From: an uncultured Acholeplasmatales bacterium
GTDB taxonomy: Bacteria > Bacillota_I > Bacilli_A > ML615J-28 > CAG-698
Reading direction: 5' to 3'
DNA: 35,547 nucleotides
Assembly: GCA_937877075.1 (NCBI GenBank)
Contig: CALEGD010000051.1
Location: 1 to 35,547 of the forward strand
The notes beneath the pieces are model-generated. The model searched no databases. It was not told where the DNA came from and worked only from the letters and a program-made list of their open reading frames with translations. The position numbers and the translations under genes were made by a program. Shown one piece after another: positions 15,919 through 23,937 of the stretch. Position 1 is the stretch's first letter. Each line of letters begins with the position of its first letter.

Positions 15919-18339
15919 TCACTCAATTTCAACTTCTACCCGGTATTCGGATTTATCATTCTTATAGGGGATTAAATCACCATTGATTTCCACCCCGTCA
16001 ACAAATAACCTTTTTCTTTCTCCTTTGCGGACTTTAATTTGATAGATTACATCCCGGTATTTACGGATAGCTTCATATCCTGAAATTTCATCCGGAAGAG
16101 AAGGGGATATTCTTAATCCTTCATGTTCGGGGATGATGCCGAGTATTGCTTGGCTTGCGGCAACAAACATCCAAGAAGCAGTTCCGGTCAGCCAAGAGTT
16201 TTTGGCTTCTCCGTAATTTGGAGCATCTCTACCGGCAATCATTTGACTATAAACATATGGTTCGGTGCGATGAATCTCACTTTTATCTTCGATAAAAGCA
16301 GGACTGTTTTTCCGATATAAATGGAAAGCCTCATTTTTGTTTCCGAGTACGGAGTGAGCAATTATAACCCAAGGATTGTTATGACAGAAAACGGCTCCAT
16401 TTTCCTTATAACCCGGTGGATAACTCGATATTTCACCGAGATTTAGATAGTATTTACTATAAGTCGGATAAAGAAGTTCAACACCGTAGTCATTGGCTAG
16501 ATATTTTTCCACCGAATCAAGAGCTTTTTGAGCTAGACCTTCTTTGATGCCGATTCCCGCCATAATACAGAAGCTTTGAGGTTCAATAAAAATTTTGCCT
16601 TCAAGACATTCTTTACTTCCGACTTTATTACCAAAGGCATCATAGGCTCTTAAGAAATATTCTCCGTCCCAACCAAAATTAAGGACGGCCTTTTTCATTT
16701 CTTCGACTTCTTTTAGAATTAAAGAAGCTTCATTTATACTACCGTATAGCCTACAGATATCCGAATATTCTCTGCCGTACTTGACAAACATTCCGGCTAT
16801 AAAGATGCTTTCCGCAACCCCATTTTCAAAATTAACGGCTGTTTGAAAACTTTCGCTCGGCTCGGTGCTGAAACAGTTTAAATTTAGGGTATCATTCCAA
16901 TCGGCGCGACCGATTAGCGGAAGTCCGTGTCGTCCCTTATTATTGATTGTATAATTGATACTTCGTCTTAAGTGTTCAAAAAGAGGAACTTCTGTTCCCT
17001 CTACATTATTAAAAGGAACAAGTTCATCAAGAATTGTAGCGTCCCCAGTTTCTTTTAGATAAGCGGAAGTCGCAGCAATTAACCAAAGCGGGTCGTCATT
17101 AAAACCGGAGCCGATATCCGCATTCCCTCTTTTTGTCAACGGTTGGTATTGATGATAGGTACTGCCGTCTTCAAATTGGACGGAAGCAAGATCAAGTATT
17201 CTTTCCCGAGAGCGTTCCGGAATAAGGTGGACAAATCCTAGTATATCTTGACAAGAATCTCTAAAACCCATGCCCCGGCCGGTTCCGCTTTCAAAATAAG
17301 AAGCAGAACGACTCAGATTAAAGGTTACCATATTTTGATATTGATTCCAGATGTTCAGCATTCGATCAAACTTTTCACTTCCACTTTTTATTTGAAAACG
17401 ACCGAGTAAATCTTTCCAATAAGTTTGGAGTTCTTGAAAAGCCACTTCAACACTCTCCGCAGTAGAAAATTGGGATATTAAATCTTTTGCCTGCTTTTTA
17501 TTGATGATTCCCGGGCTTTTCCATCTTTCTTCTTCCGGATTTTCAATATAACCGATTAAAAAAATCAAAGTTTTTGATTCTCCCGCCTCAAGAGTGATAT
17601 CTAAATGGTGGCTAGCCATCGGTGCCCAACCACTAGCGATACTGTTTTTAGAGGCACCATCAAGAACCGCTTCTGGATTGGACCAGGAATGAAACTGACC
17701 GATGAAACTATCGCGGTCGGTATCAAAGCCACTGATATCCGAGTTTACATGATAAAAAGCATAATGGTTACGGCGCTCCCGATATTCGCTTTTGTGGTAG
17801 ATGGTACTGCCGTCAATTTCGACTTCACCGATGCTATAATTCCTTTGAAAGTTTGTAGCATCATCAACTGCATTCCAGAGACACCATTCGATGGCGCTGA
17901 ATAACTTTATCTTTTTTGGTTTATTGCTGAGGTTTTTCAAGACAAGACGGTTAAGCTCACAATTCAATTTACGCGGAACAAAACAAGTAAGTTCAGCTTC
18001 TAATTGATTCTTTTCTGCTTGAAAAATTGTATAACCGAGCCCGTGCCGACAAAGGTATTTGTCGAGTTTGGTTGTTGTAGGCATAAAACCGGGATTCCAG
18101 ATTAAGTCCCCTTCTTTAAGGTAATAGTAACGACCTCCAAGGTCGGTCGGAACATTATTGTATCGGTAACGGGTAATTCGTCTTAGTTTCGCATCCCGAT
18201 AAAAAACATAGCCTCCGGCAGTATTGGAAATCAGACCGAAAAAACCGTCTCCTCCTAGATAATTTATCCAAGGAAGCGGAGTTTTTGGGGTTTCAATCAC
18301 ATATTCCAATTTATGATCGTCAAAATAACCGAATTTCAT
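15919..18339 (-). CDS. Cellobiose phosphorylase (GH94)
   Basis: An 806-residue cytosolic phosphorylase that splits cellobiose with phosphate into glucose-1-phosphate and glucose, saving ATP. It follows the Clostridium thermocellum cellobiose phosphorylase layout from end to end: MKFGYFDDHKLEYVIETPKTP at the start (longer stretch not copied), DARLRRITRYRYNN-like text, RSASYFESGTGRGMGFRDS, the catalytic region RADWNDTLNLNCFS with the general-acid Asp (about residue 480), SYPPGYKENGAVFCHNNPW, and EAKNSWLTGTASW. ATG complement 18337-18339 is chosen because AGAGAGG (18349-18355) is 9 bases upstream; the in-frame GTG overlaps that site. It is divergent from a LacI regulator and a sugar ABC transporter that probably imports its substrate. 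Confidence 0.92.
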   Translation of the reverse strand: MKFGYFDDHKLEYVIETPKTPLPWINYLGGDGFFGLISNTAGGYVFYRDAKLRRITRYRYNNVPTDLGGRYYYLKEGDLIWNPGFMPTTTKLDKYLCRHGLGYTIFQAEKNQLEAELTCFVPRKLNCELNRLVLKNLSNKPKKIKLFSAIEWCLWNAVDDATNFQRNYSIGEVEIDGSTIYHKSEYRERRNHYAFYHVNSDISGFDTDRDSFIGQFHSWSNPEAVLDGASKNSIASGWAPMASHHLDITLEAGESKTLIFLIGYIENPEEERWKSPGIINKKQAKDLISQFSTAESVEVAFQELQTYWKDLLGRFQIKSGSEKFDRMLNIWNQYQNMVTFNLSRSASYFESGTGRGMGFRDSCQDILGFVHLIPERSRERILDLASVQFEDGSTYHQYQPLTKRGNADIGSGFNDDPLWLIAATSAYLKETGDATILDELVPFNNVEGTEVPLFEHLRRSINYTINNKGRHGLPLIGRADWNDTLNLNCFSTEPSESFQTAVNFENGVAESIFIAGMFVKYGREYSDICRLYGSINEASLILKEVEEMKKAVLNFGWDGEYFLRAYDAFGNKVGSKECLEGKIFIEPQSFCIMAGIGIKEGLAQKALDSVEKYLANDYGVELLYPTYSKYYLNLGEISSYPPGYKENGAVFCHNNPWVIIAHSVLGNKNEAFHLYRKNSPAFIEDKSEIHRTEPYVYSQMIAGRDAPNYGEAKNSWLTGTASWMFVAASQAILGIIPEHEGLRISPSLPDEISGYEAIRKYRDVIYQIKVRKGERKRLFVDGVEINGDLIPYKNDKSEYRVEVEIE

Positions 18340-18361
18340 TAAAAACACCTCTCTTCATCCT

Positions 18362-18415
18362 AAAACGATTTCGAAATTCTATGATAATTATACACTGAAA
18401 AATTATAAAATGCAA
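18362..18415 (-). promoter_or_regulatory. Promoter and operator of cellobiose phosphorylase
   Basis: On the minus strand TTGCAT (18410-18415) and TATAAT (18387-18392) are 17 bases apart. The element AAAACGATTT (18362-18371, read as AAATCGTTTT on the minus strand) lies just after the expected +1, fitting repression by a LacI-type protein. Confidence 0.75.
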
Positions 18416-18484
18416 TTATTTTCCATTTTTGTTTTAAAATAATGACTCAAATTCTAAAAAAATAAAGAAAATTTTAAAAAATGC

Positions 18485-18531
18485 TTGACAATGAATTATT
18501 TATCGTATAAAATGGTGTCAGAAAACGATTT
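18485..18531 (+). promoter_or_regulatory. Promoter and operator of the LacI/ABC operon
   Basis: TTGACA (18485-18490) is followed by TAAAAT (18508-18513) at 17 bases, or TATAAA at 15. GAAAACGATTT (18521-18531) sits at about +1 and matches the element in the divergent promoter, suggesting autoregulation. Confidence 0.7.
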
Positions 18532-18568
18532 AGTAAATTATGGTAATACTAGAAGCAATGAGGTAGTT

Positions 18569-19585
18569 ATGGTAAAGATAAAAGATATAGCAAAGAAGTG
18601 CGGAGTATCGGTTTCAACAGTCAGTAAAGCATTGAGTGATTATACCGATATTAATAAAAACACAGTCGACTATATAAGAGAAGTAGCAAAAGATATGGGT
18701 TATCTTCCTAATGCCGCAGCTAGAGCCTTAAGAACAAATCGGTCTTATAATATTGGAGTCCTTTTTATTGATAAAACCAGTTCTGGTTTACGGCATGAGT
18801 TTTTCTCAGGTATCTTAAACTCTGTCAAGGTTGAGGCCGAAAGAAGAGGTTATGATATTACCTTTACCAGTAAGAATATTGGCTCCTTACAAATGACTTA
18901 TTATGAACATTCAAAATATCGGAATTGTGACGGGGTCATAATTGCATCAATTGATTTTAAAGATCCCGATGTTATAAAACTTGTAGAAAGTGAAATTCCG
19001 ACTGTTACAATCGACCATATATTTAATAATCGGACTGCTATTTTATCGGATAATATTCGTAGCATGATGGATATTGTTAATTATGTCACTTCTCAAGGGC
19101 ATCGTCGAATAGCTTTTATTCACGGTGAAGATACCTATGTTACTCAACAACGTTTGGCCAGTTTTCGAAAGGCTTGTTTGGAACATAAATTGATTATACC
19201 CGATGAGTATATTAAAGAAGCAATCTACCATGACCCACGCTCAAGTGGATTAATGACCAGAGAGCTTTTAACCTTAAAGGAACCGCCGACATGTATTCTT
19301 TATCCTGATGACTTTTCTTTTATCGGTGGGATGAATGAAATCGAAAAACATGGATTATCAATTCCTAGTGACATCAGTGTTGTAGGTTATGACGGTATCC
19401 TTTTATCGCAAGTGCTGCGTCCGCGTCTGACGACCTATAGGCAGAATGTAGAGGAAATCGGTAAAACTGCTGCCGATAAATTAATTGACATGATTGAAAA
19501 CCCCAAACTTTTTATTCCGGAACAGATCATTATTTCTGGAGAAGTTATAGTGGGAGATACGGTTAAAATGGTTTCAAAAAAGTGA
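18569..19585 (+). CDS. LacI-family transcriptional regulator of the cellobiose locus
   Basis: A 338-residue repressor-type regulator. ATG 18569 is chosen because TGAGG precedes it and the upstream in-frame TTG at 18485 is the promoter -35 itself. The N-terminal HTH reads VKIKDIAKKCGVSVSTVSKALSDY, with the hinge helix PNAAARALRTNRS. A periplasmic-binding-protein-like sugar domain follows (IGVLFIDKTSSG..., VVGYDGILLSQVLRPRLTTYRQN at about residues 270-290). It should sense cellobiose, a cellodextrin or a derived sugar and bind the AAAACGATTT elements in both divergent promoters. It is the first gene of an operon with the substrate-binding protein and permeases. Confidence 0.88.
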   Translation: MVKIKDIAKKCGVSVSTVSKALSDYTDINKNTVDYIREVAKDMGYLPNAAARALRTNRSYNIGVLFIDKTSSGLRHEFFSGILNSVKVEAERRGYDITFTSKNIGSLQMTYYEHSKYRNCDGVIIASIDFKDPDVIKLVESEIPTVTIDHIFNNRTAILSDNIRSMMDIVNYVTSQGHRRIAFIHGEDTYVTQQRLASFRKACLEHKLIIPDEYIKEAIYHDPRSSGLMTRELLTLKEPPTCILYPDDFSFIGGMNEIEKHGLSIPSDISVVGYDGILLSQVLRPRLTTYRQNVEEIGKTAADKLIDMIENPKLFIPEQIIISGEVIVGDTVKMVSKK

Positions 19586-19597
19586 TAACACTTTTTG
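19576..19597 (+). terminator. Hairpin between regulator and sugar-binding protein genes
   Basis: AAAAAGTG-ATAA-CACTTTTT overlaps the lacI-type stop codon. There is no pure T run beyond the stem, so it may be a weak attenuator or an mRNA-stabilising hairpin rather than a full terminator. Confidence 0.45.
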
Positions 19598-19626
19598 AAG
19601 ATAAAAAAAGCTAAGAGGAGGGAAAA

Positions 19627-20943
19627 ATGAAAAAATTCTTTGCTTTTTTAGTGGTCCTTGTAAGCGTTCTCGTACTTACAGGTTGCGATAATACCAAATA
19701 TTTAGTAATTCATTGTTGGAATACTGAATTCCAGGATCGCTTCCATGCTTATTACAACGAAACTGATATACTTCCAAATGGTGTAGAAGTAAAGTGGGTA
19801 ATAACACCGAGCGATAACAATGCATATCAAAATGCTTTGGATGAAGCACTTCCTGATAATGAGAATGCTCCGCAGAACAAGAAGATTGACCTCTTCCTAA
19901 TGGAAGCTGACTATGCTCTAAAATATGTTAATTCTGAGTACACATTAGACATAAAGAAAGATGTAGGATTAACAGAAGCAAATCTCGCTGATCAATATCA
20001 ATATACTAAAGATATTGTTACTTCAAGTGATGGTGTCCTAAAAGGCACATCTTGGCAAGCAACTCCGGGATTATTTGCTTATCGCAGAAGTATTGCGGTA
20101 GAAGTTCTTGAAACTGATGATCCAACTGAAGTCCAGGCAAAATTAGCGGATTGGGAGAAATTCGAAGCAGTAGCAGAGCAAATGAAAGCTAAAGGCTACT
20201 TTATGCTTTCGGGATATGACGATGCCTATCGTCCATTCGCTAACAATATTAGTAAGCCAATGGTTGTTAATGATGTAATTGAACTTGATGCAAATATTAT
20301 CAAATGGATTGATCAAACTAAAAAATTTACGGAAAATGATTGGAACGAAAAAACTTCTCTTTGGGACAATGATTGGGCCGCCGGACAGGGACCAAACGGA
20401 AAAGTCTTTGGCTATTTCTACTCTACCTGGGGAATCAATTTTACTTTGATGGAAAACTCGCTCGCTGATAAAAAAGCAGAAGCAAAAGTTGGAAACGGCA
20501 TCTTTGGTGATTGGGCAGTTTGTGAAGGACCGGCTAGTTACTATTGGGGCGGAACTTGGATTGCTGCCGCTAAAGGCACGGATGACATTGATCTCATTCG
20601 CGATATTATGCTTAAATTAACTTGTAATCGTGAAACCATGAAAAAAATTACTTTAGATACTTTAGACTTTACAAATAATAAAGCTGCTATGCAAGAAATT
20701 GCTAATGATTCTAAATATGGTTCAGACTTCTTAGGTGGACAAAACCATATCGCTTTATTTGCAGCAGCTGCTGATAAGATCGATATGAGTAATGTCTCAC
20801 CCTATGATCAGACCATCACAGAAAAAGTCCAAGCTGCAGTGAAGGATTATTTTGATGGAATTATTACTAAAGATAAAGCTTTGGAAAATTTCTACAAAAA
20901 TGTTAAGGATGTACATAAAAACCTTAAAACTAAAGGTGAATGA
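19627..20943 (+). CDS. Sugar ABC transporter substrate-binding lipoprotein
   Basis: A 438-residue extracellular solute-binding protein of the family-1 carbohydrate type. The signal peptide MKKFFAFLVVLVSVLVLTGC has a clear lipobox (Cys 20), so it is tethered outside the membrane. The mature protein is rich in Trp/Tyr, as expected for stacking on sugar rings (TSWQATPGLFAYRR, YYWGGTWIAAA). The ribosome site GAGGAGGG lies before ATG 19627. The genetic link to cellobiose phosphorylase suggests cellobiose or longer beta-glucans as substrate; this is inference. A strong hairpin after the stop probably lets this gene be expressed above the permeases. Confidence 0.88.
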   Translation: MKKFFAFLVVLVSVLVLTGCDNTKYLVIHCWNTEFQDRFHAYYNETDILPNGVEVKWVITPSDNNAYQNALDEALPDNENAPQNKKIDLFLMEADYALKYVNSEYTLDIKKDVGLTEANLADQYQYTKDIVTSSDGVLKGTSWQATPGLFAYRRSIAVEVLETDDPTEVQAKLADWEKFEAVAEQMKAKGYFMLSGYDDAYRPFANNISKPMVVNDVIELDANIIKWIDQTKKFTENDWNEKTSLWDNDWAAGQGPNGKVFGYFYSTWGINFTLMENSLADKKAEAKVGNGIFGDWAVCEGPASYYWGGTWIAAAKGTDDIDLIRDIMLKLTCNRETMKKITLDTLDFTNNKAAMQEIANDSKYGSDFLGGQNHIALFAAAADKIDMSNVSPYDQTITEKVQAAVKDYFDGIITKDKALENFYKNVKDVHKNLKTKGE

Positions 20944-20947
20944 TGGT

Positions 20948-20973
20948 AAGACGGGTTTCACCCGTCTTATTTT
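20948..20973 (+). terminator. Intra-operon partial terminator
   Basis: AAGACGGG-TTTCA-CCCGTCTT followed by ATTTTT lies between the binding-protein gene and the permeases. No promoter is visible between it and the permease start at 20997, so read-through must supply the permeases. Confidence 0.75.
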
Positions 20974-20996
20974 TAAATTATATGAAGAGGTGAGTT

Positions 20997-21650
20997 ATGG
21001 AGATTTTAAGTTCAGATGTGAAAAGGGTAAAACGGGCTAAGCGAGTCAATTATTCGAAATATGGATATATTTTTATTGCGCCGTTCTTTATTGTATATTT
21101 TATTTTTTCGTTACTGCCTCTCTTAATGACCTTTTATTACAGCTTTTTTGAGTATTATCATATTGGTTTAGAAGTAGTAGGACCCAAATTTATTTGGTTT
21201 GATAATTTTATTAATCTATTTACAGAAGGCCGCTTCTTCGAATACTTTTGGAATACTATAATAATTTGGGTTGTCGGTTTCATCCCGCAAATAATAGTAT
21301 CACTACTTTTAGCTCTGATTTTCACGAGTTACAGATTAAAGATAAGGGGAAAAACCTTTTTTAAGACGGTAATCTATATGCCGAATCTTATTATGGCTTC
21401 GGCCTTTTCGATGCTGTTTTTTCTCTTGTTTGGAATAAACGGACCCATCAATCAGATCTTGGTCAATCTCGGTTTACTTGATGAAGGCTTTCGTTTTCTG
21501 AGTTCAATTTGGGGCACTCGTGGGATGATTGCTGGGATGAATTTTTTAATGTGGTTTGGGAATACAACTATTTTATTGATGGCTGGAATTAACGGAATCG
21601 ATCAAAGTCTCTTTGAAGCGGCTGAGATTGATGGAGCTAGTAACTGCTAA
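20997..21650 (+). CDS. Sugar ABC permease (MalF type), N-terminal fragment of a frameshifted gene
   Basis: 217 residues of a MalF/UgpA-like permease. It has an N-terminal helix (YIFIAPFFIVYFIFSLLPLL), a periplasmic loop and further helices. It then reads FEAAEIDGASNC and stops inside the cytosolic EAA loop (consensus EAAxxDGAxxxxxFxxIxxP) that contacts the ATPase. The remainder of the protein continues in the +1 frame at 21631-21954. Comparing the two frames, the expected EAAEIDGANSWQVFWR would be restored by removing about 10 bases, GCTAGTAACT, right after GGA at about 21632-21634. GCTAATTCTT follows directly, so the extra 10 bases look like a diverged local duplication. RBS AGAGGTGA precedes ATG 20997. 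As read, the protein would be non-functional unless frameshifting occurs or the insertion is a sequencing error. Confidence 0.8.
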   Translation: MEILSSDVKRVKRAKRVNYSKYGYIFIAPFFIVYFIFSLLPLLMTFYYSFFEYYHIGLEVVGPKFIWFDNFINLFTEGRFFEYFWNTIIIWVVGFIPQIIVSLLLALIFTSYRLKIRGKTFFKTVIYMPNLIMASAFSMLFFLLFGINGPINQILVNLGLLDEGFRFLSSIWGTRGMIAGMNFLMWFGNTTILLMAGINGIDQSLFEAAEIDGASNC

Positions 21651-21954
21651 TTCTTGGCAAGTCTTTTGGCGGGTAACGATGCCACTCCTATCACCGATAA
21701 TGCTTTTTGTTTTTGTTACTTCATTAATTGGTGGTTTGCAGATGTTCGATGTGCCCGATGTTTTAACCAGGACAGACGGTGGTCCAAATCGAACTAGTAT
21801 GACGGTTTTAATGTATTTAAATCAATTTCTTAAATCTAAAAACTACGGTGATGCTGGGGCAATTTCCGTTGTTCTCTTTATCTTAACTGCGCTTCTAAGT
21901 GTTCTGATCTTTATGGCCTTTATTAAGCCGGGAAGAAAGGAGGAGAAACGATGA
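21631..21954 (+). CDS. Sugar ABC permease (MalF type), C-terminal fragment
   Basis: This is the second part of the split permease, in the +1 frame relative to the first. The possible restart ATG 21631 gives MELVTANSWQVFWRVTMPLLSP, the second half of the EAA loop followed by three hydrophobic helices and the C-terminus KPGRKEEKR. Joined to the first part, with 10 bases removed, the product would be about 315 residues, the normal MalF-type length. The ATG overlaps the first fragment by 20 bases, so coupled reinitiation is conceivable, but no strong ribosome site is seen. It overlaps the next gene as ATGA. Confidence 0.75.
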   Translation: MELVTANSWQVFWRVTMPLLSPIMLFVFVTSLIGGLQMFDVPDVLTRTDGGPNRTSMTVLMYLNQFLKSKNYGDAGAISVVLFILTALLSVLIFMAFIKPGRKEEKR

Positions 21955-22808
21955 CTAATCTTTCAACTAAAAGTAAAATTATCGTTTATACAAAAAGATT
22001 ATTTTCATATATCATTTTAATCCTCTTGACCTCCATCTGTCTTTTTATCTTCTATCTGCTTTTTGAAAATGCCACCAGGTATAATGCTGATATTAGGCAA
22101 GGCTTTTCGCTTCTTCCTAGTAGTGGTTTCTTTTATAATTTTTCTAATCTGAATTCCGAGAGAGAGATACCGATTTTTAGCGGTTTAGGAAACTCTTTAT
22201 TCATATCGATTGGTGTAGCTTTTTTAAGTTCATATTTTTCGGCTTTAACTGCTTATGGAATTCATATGTATCGCTTTCGCTTAAGAAGGTTTGCCTATGT
22301 ATTTATTCTTTTGTTGATGATGGTTCCTACTCAAGTAGCTGCTTTAGGATTTGTAAAAATGATGTATGATTGGAATTTAAATAATTCCTTCATCCCCTTC
22401 ATCATTCCTTCAATCTCTTCTCCAATAATCTTTTTCTTCATGAAACAATATTTGGAGAGCACTTTGCCATTTGAAATTGTTGAATCGGCACGGGTTGATG
22501 GTTCTAGCGAGATAAGAACCTTTCATCAAATAGTCTTACCTATTATGAAACCGGCACTAGCAGTTCAGGCCATCTTTGCTTTTGTTAGTTCTTGGAACAA
22601 TTACTTTTTACCAAGTATACTTCTCACAGATAGAGATAAGAAAACAGTTCCAATTTTGATAGGACTATTAAGAAGTATGGATGATAAGACCGATCTCGGA
22701 ATGATTTATATGATGATTTTAATCGGTGTTATTCCTTCTATAATTATTTATCTCTTTTTATCAAGGTTTATTATTAAAGGGGTTACTTTTGGCAGCGTTA
22801 AGGGATAA
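21951..22808 (+). CDS. Sugar ABC permease (MalG type)
   Basis: A 285-residue inner-membrane permease of the MalG/carbohydrate uptake-1 family. Six hydrophobic segments are visible. The EAA loop reads EIVESARVDGSSEIRTFHQIVLPIMKP (written here only as its motif; about residues 178-203), with the conserved DG and the following F/I/P spacing intact. The C-terminus ends IKGVTFGSVKG, typical of MalG proteins (IxGxxxGAVKG). The start overlaps the upstream stop (ATGA) and has AAGGAGGA before it. It pairs with the upstream split permease. No ATPase gene follows, so a shared MsiK-type ATPase elsewhere is expected. Confidence 0.88.
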   Translation: MTNLSTKSKIIVYTKRLFSYIILILLTSICLFIFYLLFENATRYNADIRQGFSLLPSSGFFYNFSNLNSEREIPIFSGLGNSLFISIGVAFLSSYFSALTAYGIHMYRFRLRRFAYVFILLLMMVPTQVAALGFVKMMYDWNLNNSFIPFIIPSISSPIIFFFMKQYLESTLPFEIVESARVDGSSEIRTFHQIVLPIMKPALAVQAIFAFVSSWNNYFLPSILLTDRDKKTVPILIGLLRSMDDKTDLGMIYMMILIGVIPSIIIYLFLSRFIIKGVTFGSVKG

Positions 22809-22846
22809 GGTAAGTATAAATAATTTTTTCATTCCTTCAAACTCCT

Positions 22847-22877
22847 AAAAAAGTCTCGGAATTTTCGAGACTTTTTG
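22847..22877 (+). terminator. Intrinsic terminator ending the sugar ABC operon
   Basis: AAAAGTCTCG / CGAGACTTTT with a 7-base loop, followed by a T run. Confidence 0.85.
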
Positions 22878-22917
22878 CTTTTTAAATCATTTTTCTGAAA
22901 AAAAGAAATAAATAGTA

Positions 22918-22954
22918 TATAATAAATAACACAGTTTTAGAAAATGCATATAAT
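22918..22954 (+). promoter_or_regulatory. -10 boxes before cysE
   Basis: Two TATAAT words occur, at 22918-22923 and 22949-22954, both with weak -35 regions. The second is 27 bases before the start codon. Confidence 0.4.
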
Positions 22955-22980
22955 AATATAATAGAAAATGGAGTGATTTT

Positions 22981-23484
22981 ATGTTTTCTTACTTGCGTTC
23001 AATTAAAGAAAGAGATCCGGCAGCACGGAATTATCTACAAATTATTCTTTTTTATCCTGGTGTAAAAGCTATTTTCTTTTATCGTATCGCTCATTTTCTT
23101 TTTAAAATCAAATTAAAATTGCTGGCCGAGGGGATAATGTACTTAGTGCGGATGCTTTACGGAATTGAAATTCACCCCGCAGCCAAGATTGGAAAAAGAC
23201 TCTTTATCGACCATGGTATGGGAGTGGTGATTGGTGAAACCGCAATTATCGGAGATGATTGCCTGATGTATCACGGTTCGACTTTAGGTGGGACTGGAAA
23301 AGATCATTGTAAGCGCCATCCAACCCTTGGAAATAAGGTTATGATCGGGGCTGGTGCGAAAGTATTGGGAAATATTACAATCGGAGATAATGTAAAAATC
23401 GGGGCTAATACAGTCGTTACTCAACATGTACCCGACGGAAAAACCATTGTTGGGGTTAAAGGAAGAATTATCGGAATTGATTAA
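22981..23484 (+). CDS. cysE: Serine O-acetyltransferase (short type)
   Basis: A 167-residue left-handed beta-helix acetyltransferase that makes O-acetylserine from serine and acetyl-CoA. The catalytic pair appears in FIDHGMGVVIGETAIIGDD (about residues 76-95; His and Asp), followed by hexapeptide repeats, GSTLGGTGKDHCKRHPT and the C-terminal lid GVKGRIIGID. It is the short form, lacking most of the N-terminal alpha domain of the E. coli enzyme (273 residues), as is common in Bacillota. The start follows GGAGTGATTTT. It works with the CysK encoded at 14971. It is monocistronic, with a terminator overlapping its stop. Confidence 0.9.
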   Translation: MFSYLRSIKERDPAARNYLQIILFYPGVKAIFFYRIAHFLFKIKLKLLAEGIMYLVRMLYGIEIHPAAKIGKRLFIDHGMGVVIGETAIIGDDCLMYHGSTLGGTGKDHCKRHPTLGNKVMIGAGAKVLGNITIGDNVKIGANTVVTQHVPDGKTIVGVKGRIIGID

Positions 23485-23506
23485 AGAGGAAAATCTCCTC
23501 TTTTTT
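23483..23506 (+). terminator. Intrinsic terminator after cysE
   Basis: AAAGAGGA / TCCTCTTT stem with loop AAATC, followed by T6. Confidence 0.8.
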
Positions 23507-23557
23507 ATTATGCCATTAAAAAATTTAAACTAAAACTTAAAAAAGTTAATTTTATTC

Positions 23558-23586
23558 TTGACATTATTAATTTTGTAGCATATAAT
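23558..23586 (+). promoter_or_regulatory. Consensus promoter of the SHOCT-like operon
   Basis: TTGACA 23558-23563, a 17-base spacer and TATAAT 23581-23586: a perfect sigma-A promoter, the strongest in the window, 22 bases before the first ATG. Confidence 0.88.
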
Positions 23587-23607
23587 ATTTGCAAGGGGTG
23601 GTTCAGA

Positions 23608-23925
23608 ATGGAAATTTTAAGAAAGGTTCAAACTAAAGAATTATCCGTTAAACAGGCCTATAAAAAGCTTTATAAACAGTCTTCAAAAAAAGCTAGGTTT
23701 ATCTGCCTGAGAATTAATCTAAAGGAACATTTTTTTATTTCACTTTTAGTTAGAATTTTCTTTTTATTTCCTTTCCCGCTGATTATTCTAAAACCTTTTA
23801 TATCCAAGTTTCTTAAAGAGGAGGGGATCTCCCCTAATCTTTATAATCAACTTCTTGAAAGTGGAAAAGGAATTAAAATTAATATTATTACAAAAGATGC
23901 AAAAATAAGAATTAAAGTAATTTGA
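23608..23925 (+). CDS. Small membrane protein, divergent SHOCT-like family member
   Basis: A 105-residue protein. Residues 1-24 (MEILRKVQTKELSVKQAYKKLYKQ) resemble the helical-hairpin SHOCT-like motif found in the next three gene products. A hydrophobic stretch (about 46-72, FFISLLVRIFFLFPFPLIIL) looks membrane-inserted. The C-terminus GISPNLYNQLLESGKGIKINI...KIRIKVI lines up with the end of the protein encoded at 24655 (GIDPDIIISSIEHGITGKIIDV...KVEIYID). It therefore looks like a paralogue of that protein that has become hydrophobic. RBS AAGGGGTGG precedes the ATG. It is the first gene of a tight four-gene operon; function unknown. Confidence 0.68.
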   Translation: MEILRKVQTKELSVKQAYKKLYKQSSKKARFICLRINLKEHFFISLLVRIFFLFPFPLIILKPFISKFLKEEGISPNLYNQLLESGKGIKINIITKDAKIRIKVI

Positions 23926-23937
23926 AAGGTGAAAAAT

